This document shows positions 6,856 through 7,579 of a stretch of 7,579 nt of DNA, one piece after another. The stretch is from positions 1-7,579 of the forward strand of contig JALWKR010000030.1 of NCBI GenBank assembly GCA_027081375.1. The letters are read 5' to 3'. Position numbers and translations under genes: made by a program. The notes below the pieces were generated by a model that made no database searches, was not told where the DNA came from, and worked only from the letters and a program-made list of their open reading frames with translations. Origin of the DNA: Persephonella sp. (lineage in GTDB: Bacteria > Aquificota > Aquificia > Aquificales > Hydrogenothermaceae). The first letter of the stretch is position 1, and each line of letters starts with the position of its first letter.

Positions 6856-7125
6856 TCATATCTTTTTTTGATTTTCAATATATTTCTTTATTACATCCTG
6901 CTCCATATAGTCCCTCAAATCAATAGATTTGTCACTTATAGAGCCTATTGTTTCTATGTAATAGGATGGATTCCACAAATGCCCTTTCCATAGTTTCTTT
7001 TTCAATTCAACCTCAGCAGTTAAAACTTTTCTTCTGTATTTTGTAGAAAAAACGATATGGTAGTTGCAATTATAAACGCAGGTTCTTGCTTTTTTAACAT
7101 TTGGTTTCAAATTTTTCTTACTCAT
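6856..7125 (-). pseudogene. tnpA: IS200/IS605 TnpA (Y1 transposase) with the HUH core deleted and a 12-residue insertion
   Basis: 89 codons against about 130-155 in the family. The N-terminus (NYHIVFSTKYRRKVLT, 21-36) and the C-terminal part (GHLWNPSYYIETIGS 48-62; VIKKYIENQ 78-86 with the presumed catalytic Tyr82) are clear. In family members about 60-65 residues lie between them, including the metal-binding H-h-H (HUH) motif. Here residue 40 is joined straight to LKKKLW (41-46) in frame, at about 7005/7006, so the protein cannot make the nicking site and should be inactive as a transposase. A second oddity is the extra segment DKSIDLRDYMEQ (65-76) before the tyrosine helix, carrying a palindrome. 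The frame is otherwise intact and a plausible promoter remains, so a truncated protein could still be made. No good SD precedes the ATG. Confidence 0.85.
6898..6933 (-). repeat. 36-base in-frame insertion in tnpA carrying a palindrome (copy a)
   Basis: Codons 65-76 of the tnpA relic (DKSIDLRDYMEQ) have no counterpart in the TnpA proteins I can recall, where the IETIGS motif is followed almost directly by the tyrosine helix. The first part is a perfect hairpin, CAAATC-TATT-GATTTG on the minus strand (6916-6931). No clear target duplication flanks it. The same palindrome recurs at 7424-7439 and 7514-7528. Confidence 0.6.
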
Positions 7126-7134
7126 ACCACATAT

Positions 7135-7163
7135 AGTATAGGGTAATGAACGATTAAAAGCAA
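7135..7163 (-). promoter_or_regulatory. Likely promoter of the tnpA relic
   Basis: The minus strand has TTGCTT (7158-7163), a 17-base spacer and TATACT (7135-7140). The expected start is near 7128, only a few bases before the ATG at 7125, so the transcript would be nearly leaderless; this fits the lack of an SD. Confidence 0.4.
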
Positions 7164-7211
7164 GTTGTAAAAGTTTAAATTGAAAAACATATAGTTAAAC
7201 GGTAGTTTATT

Positions 7212-7232
7212 GTCGTTTACTTCGTAAACGAC
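7212..7232. repeat. Perfect 9-bp inverted repeat with triloop
   Basis: GTCGTTTAC (7212-7220) and GTAAACGAC (7224-7232) are separated by TTC. It lies between the tnpA promoter and the 7244-7263 hairpin. Neither side has a good U run, so it is more likely a transposon-end or subterminal structure than a terminator. Confidence 0.7.
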
Positions 7233-7243
7233 CACTTTTGTAT

Positions 7244-7263
7244 CTCCTCACTAAAGTGAGGAG
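7244..7263. repeat. Candidate left-end palindrome CTCCTCAC-TAAA-GTGAGGAG
   Basis: A perfect 8-bp stem with the same TAAA loop as the right-end palindrome; the eighth pair is C-G here and A-T there. It lies about 120 bases upstream of the tnpA start, where the element's left end is expected. Because it is palindromic it could serve an element in either orientation. Confidence 0.7.
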
Positions 7264-7277
7264 GATTAAAAGCGTAG

Positions 7278-7478
7278 GTTATCCTAAAGAAGTTTAAAAA
7301 GAGTTTCCACGAGTATATTACAGGATTAAAACAAACAATCAGAATAAGGGTATTTGGTAAATTAAAAAGCAGCCCCAAGTCTGTCCAAGTATATGGACAG
7401 ATAGGGGTAGCAAGGTGTGGTGATAAATCTATTGATTTAGGCGACCGAAGGAAGCAACACCTGTCAGGGATAAGGTGA
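7278..7478 (+). pseudogene. Open stretch before the second right end, possibly a tnpB C-terminal fragment
   Basis: 66 codons are open from just after a TAG (7275-7277) to a TGA (7476-7478), with no start codon or SD of its own. The peptide includes RCGDKSIDLGDRRKQ; 'CGD' followed by a variable tail is seen at some TnpB C-termini, and a right end follows downstream. The rest (for example GLKQTIRIRVFGKLK) I do not recognise. Much of it overlaps strongly paired RNA-like sequence, so it may be non-coding. Confidence 0.3.
7424..7439 (+). repeat. Palindrome copy b: TAAATC-TATT-GATTTA
   Basis: A 6-bp stem with the same TATT loop as copy a; the outer C-G pair of copies a and c is T-A here, so pairing is preserved. 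It sits inside the AGGTGT/ACACCT stem of the putative guide RNA scaffold. Confidence 0.6.
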
Positions 7479-7507
7479 GCCGAAGGCGAACAGCCTCCCT
7501 GAGAAGC

Positions 7508-7571
7508 CACTGACAAATCTATGATTTGAGCATGCCGTAAGGCATAGCACTTTAGTCGGTGTGTAGTTCAC
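7508..7571 (+). mobile_element. Second IS200/IS605-type right end (hairpin then TAGTTCAC)
   Basis: The outer stem CACTGAC/GTCGGTG (7508-7514, 7555-7561) is followed by TG and TAGTTCAC (7564-7571), the same octamer that ends the minus-strand element at 6737. Its stem sequence is unrelated to that of the first element, so it derives from a different element subfamily sharing the same cleavage sequence. DNA after 7571 should be the old target flank. Confidence 0.5.
7514..7528 (+). repeat. Palindrome copy c: CAAATC-TAT-GATTTG
   Basis: A 6-bp stem with a three-base loop. With its flanks (TGA before, AG after) it matches copy a except for one missing T in the loop. It lies within the terminal right-end stem. 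Confidence 0.6.
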
Positions 7572-7579
7572 TTATGTAT

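Larger units (their letters stand above)
6737..7265 (-). mobile_element. Degenerate IS200/IS605-family element (internally deleted tnpA, tnpB C-terminal relic, right and left end hairpins)
   Basis: Read on the minus strand: a candidate left-end hairpin (7244-7263), a promoter, a tnpA gene lacking its active-site core, a short tnpB-like C-terminal stretch, and three hairpins ending in TAGTTCAC at 6737, a typical right-end layout for this family. The element is about 530 bp, far shorter than an intact IS605 (about 1.7-2 kb), so it is non-autonomous but might be moved by a TnpA supplied in trans. The right boundary rests on the hairpin-TAGTTCAC arrangement; the left boundary is less certain because the 7244-7263 hairpin could belong to the plus-strand relic instead. 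Confidence 0.7.
7369..7571 (+). ncRNA. Candidate omega-RNA (reRNA) scaffold ending at a transposon right end
   Basis: A run of strong pairings, richer in GC than its surroundings: TCTGTCCA/TGGACAGA (7380-7401, hexaloop) extended by CCCC/GGGG (7373-7376 with 7404-7407) and GC/GC (7369-7370 with 7410-7411); AGGTGT/ACACCT (7413-7418 with 7457-7462) enclosing the palindrome at 7424-7439; TCAGGGA/TCCCTGA (7464-7470 with 7496-7502); CACTGAC/GTCGGTG (7508-7514 with 7555-7561, one G-T pair) enclosing two small hairpins, one with a GTAA loop. It ends in TAGTTCAC at 7571. GGTGT at 7558-7562 could instead pair with ACACC at 7457-7461, a possible pseudoknot. Size and place match TnpB guide RNAs. No intact tnpB is linked to it in the window. 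Confidence 0.45.

Noticed and set aside
6718..6993. 91-codon plus-strand open frame with a fair SD (GAGG) before its ATG
   Set aside because: It runs straight through the right-end hairpins of the minus-strand element and then antisense to tnpA, with no protein features; it is best explained by the transposon sequence.
7212..7232. Intrinsic terminator
   Set aside because: The stem is strong but the following bases (CACTTTTG on plus, AATAAACT on minus) do not form a convincing U run, and no gene ends next to it.
7217..7516. 99-codon minus-strand open frame
   Set aside because: It is antisense to the structured region and second right end, crosses the 7244-7263 palindrome, and has no recognisable motif or SD.
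6914..7528. CRISPR array made from the three repeated palindromes
   Set aside because: Only three copies, unevenly spaced (about 490 and 75 bases apart), on both strands, one within a coding frame.
7369..7571. tRNA or other classical structural RNA
   Set aside because: No T-loop consensus, anticodon arm or acceptor stem with CCA can be found; the ending at TAGTTCAC fits a transposon right end better.

Overview
The window looks like chromosomal DNA of a thermophilic, low-GC bacterium. I infer the Aquificota (Hydrogenothermaceae-like, e.g. Persephonella or Sulfurihydrogenibium) from the AT-rich, lysine/glutamate-rich proteins and from the protein families; this is a judgement from reading, not a database result. 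Positions 1 to about 6700 are dense, ordinary chromosomal genes. From about 6737 to the right edge the DNA is a graveyard of IS200/IS605-type transposon pieces.

Left half (1-3979, all minus strand). Read in transcription order there is a small P-loop kinase (3437-3979), a 66-base gap with a good extended -10 promoter, an oligopeptide-type ABC ATPase of the OppF/DppF class (2414-3370), and two tandem paralogous CNNM/CorC-type membrane proteins (1135-2424 and 1-1142, the second cut off by the left edge). The last three genes overlap by 11 and 8 bases, so they are very probably one translationally coupled operon. No permease, binding protein or second ATPase for the ABC transporter lies in the window.

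Middle (4033-6655, plus strand). A divergent 53-base spacer leads to a PLP aminotransferase resembling the DapC type (N-succinyl-diaminopimelate aminotransferase; lysine/peptidoglycan synthesis). It is followed by a long class II fructose-bisphosphate-aldolase-family protein that keeps the metal ligands but has a changed substrate loop. The aldolase has its own extended -10, a strong ribosome binding site and a GC-rich terminator hairpin.

Right end (6737-7579). On the minus strand lies a shrunken IS200/IS605 element. Its tnpA has lost the HUH active-site segment in frame and gained a 36-base in-frame insertion. Only a C-terminal tnpB relic is left, followed by a right end with three hairpins that stops at TAGTTCAC. 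On the plus strand a second, different and highly structured right end also stops at TAGTTCAC (7571), eight bases before the window ends; it is a candidate omega-RNA (reRNA) scaffold without a functional tnpB. A small palindrome (CAAATC-TATT-GATTTG) occurs three times here, once inside tnpA, and one copy carries a compensatory base-pair change. This end of the window holds the most unusual material.
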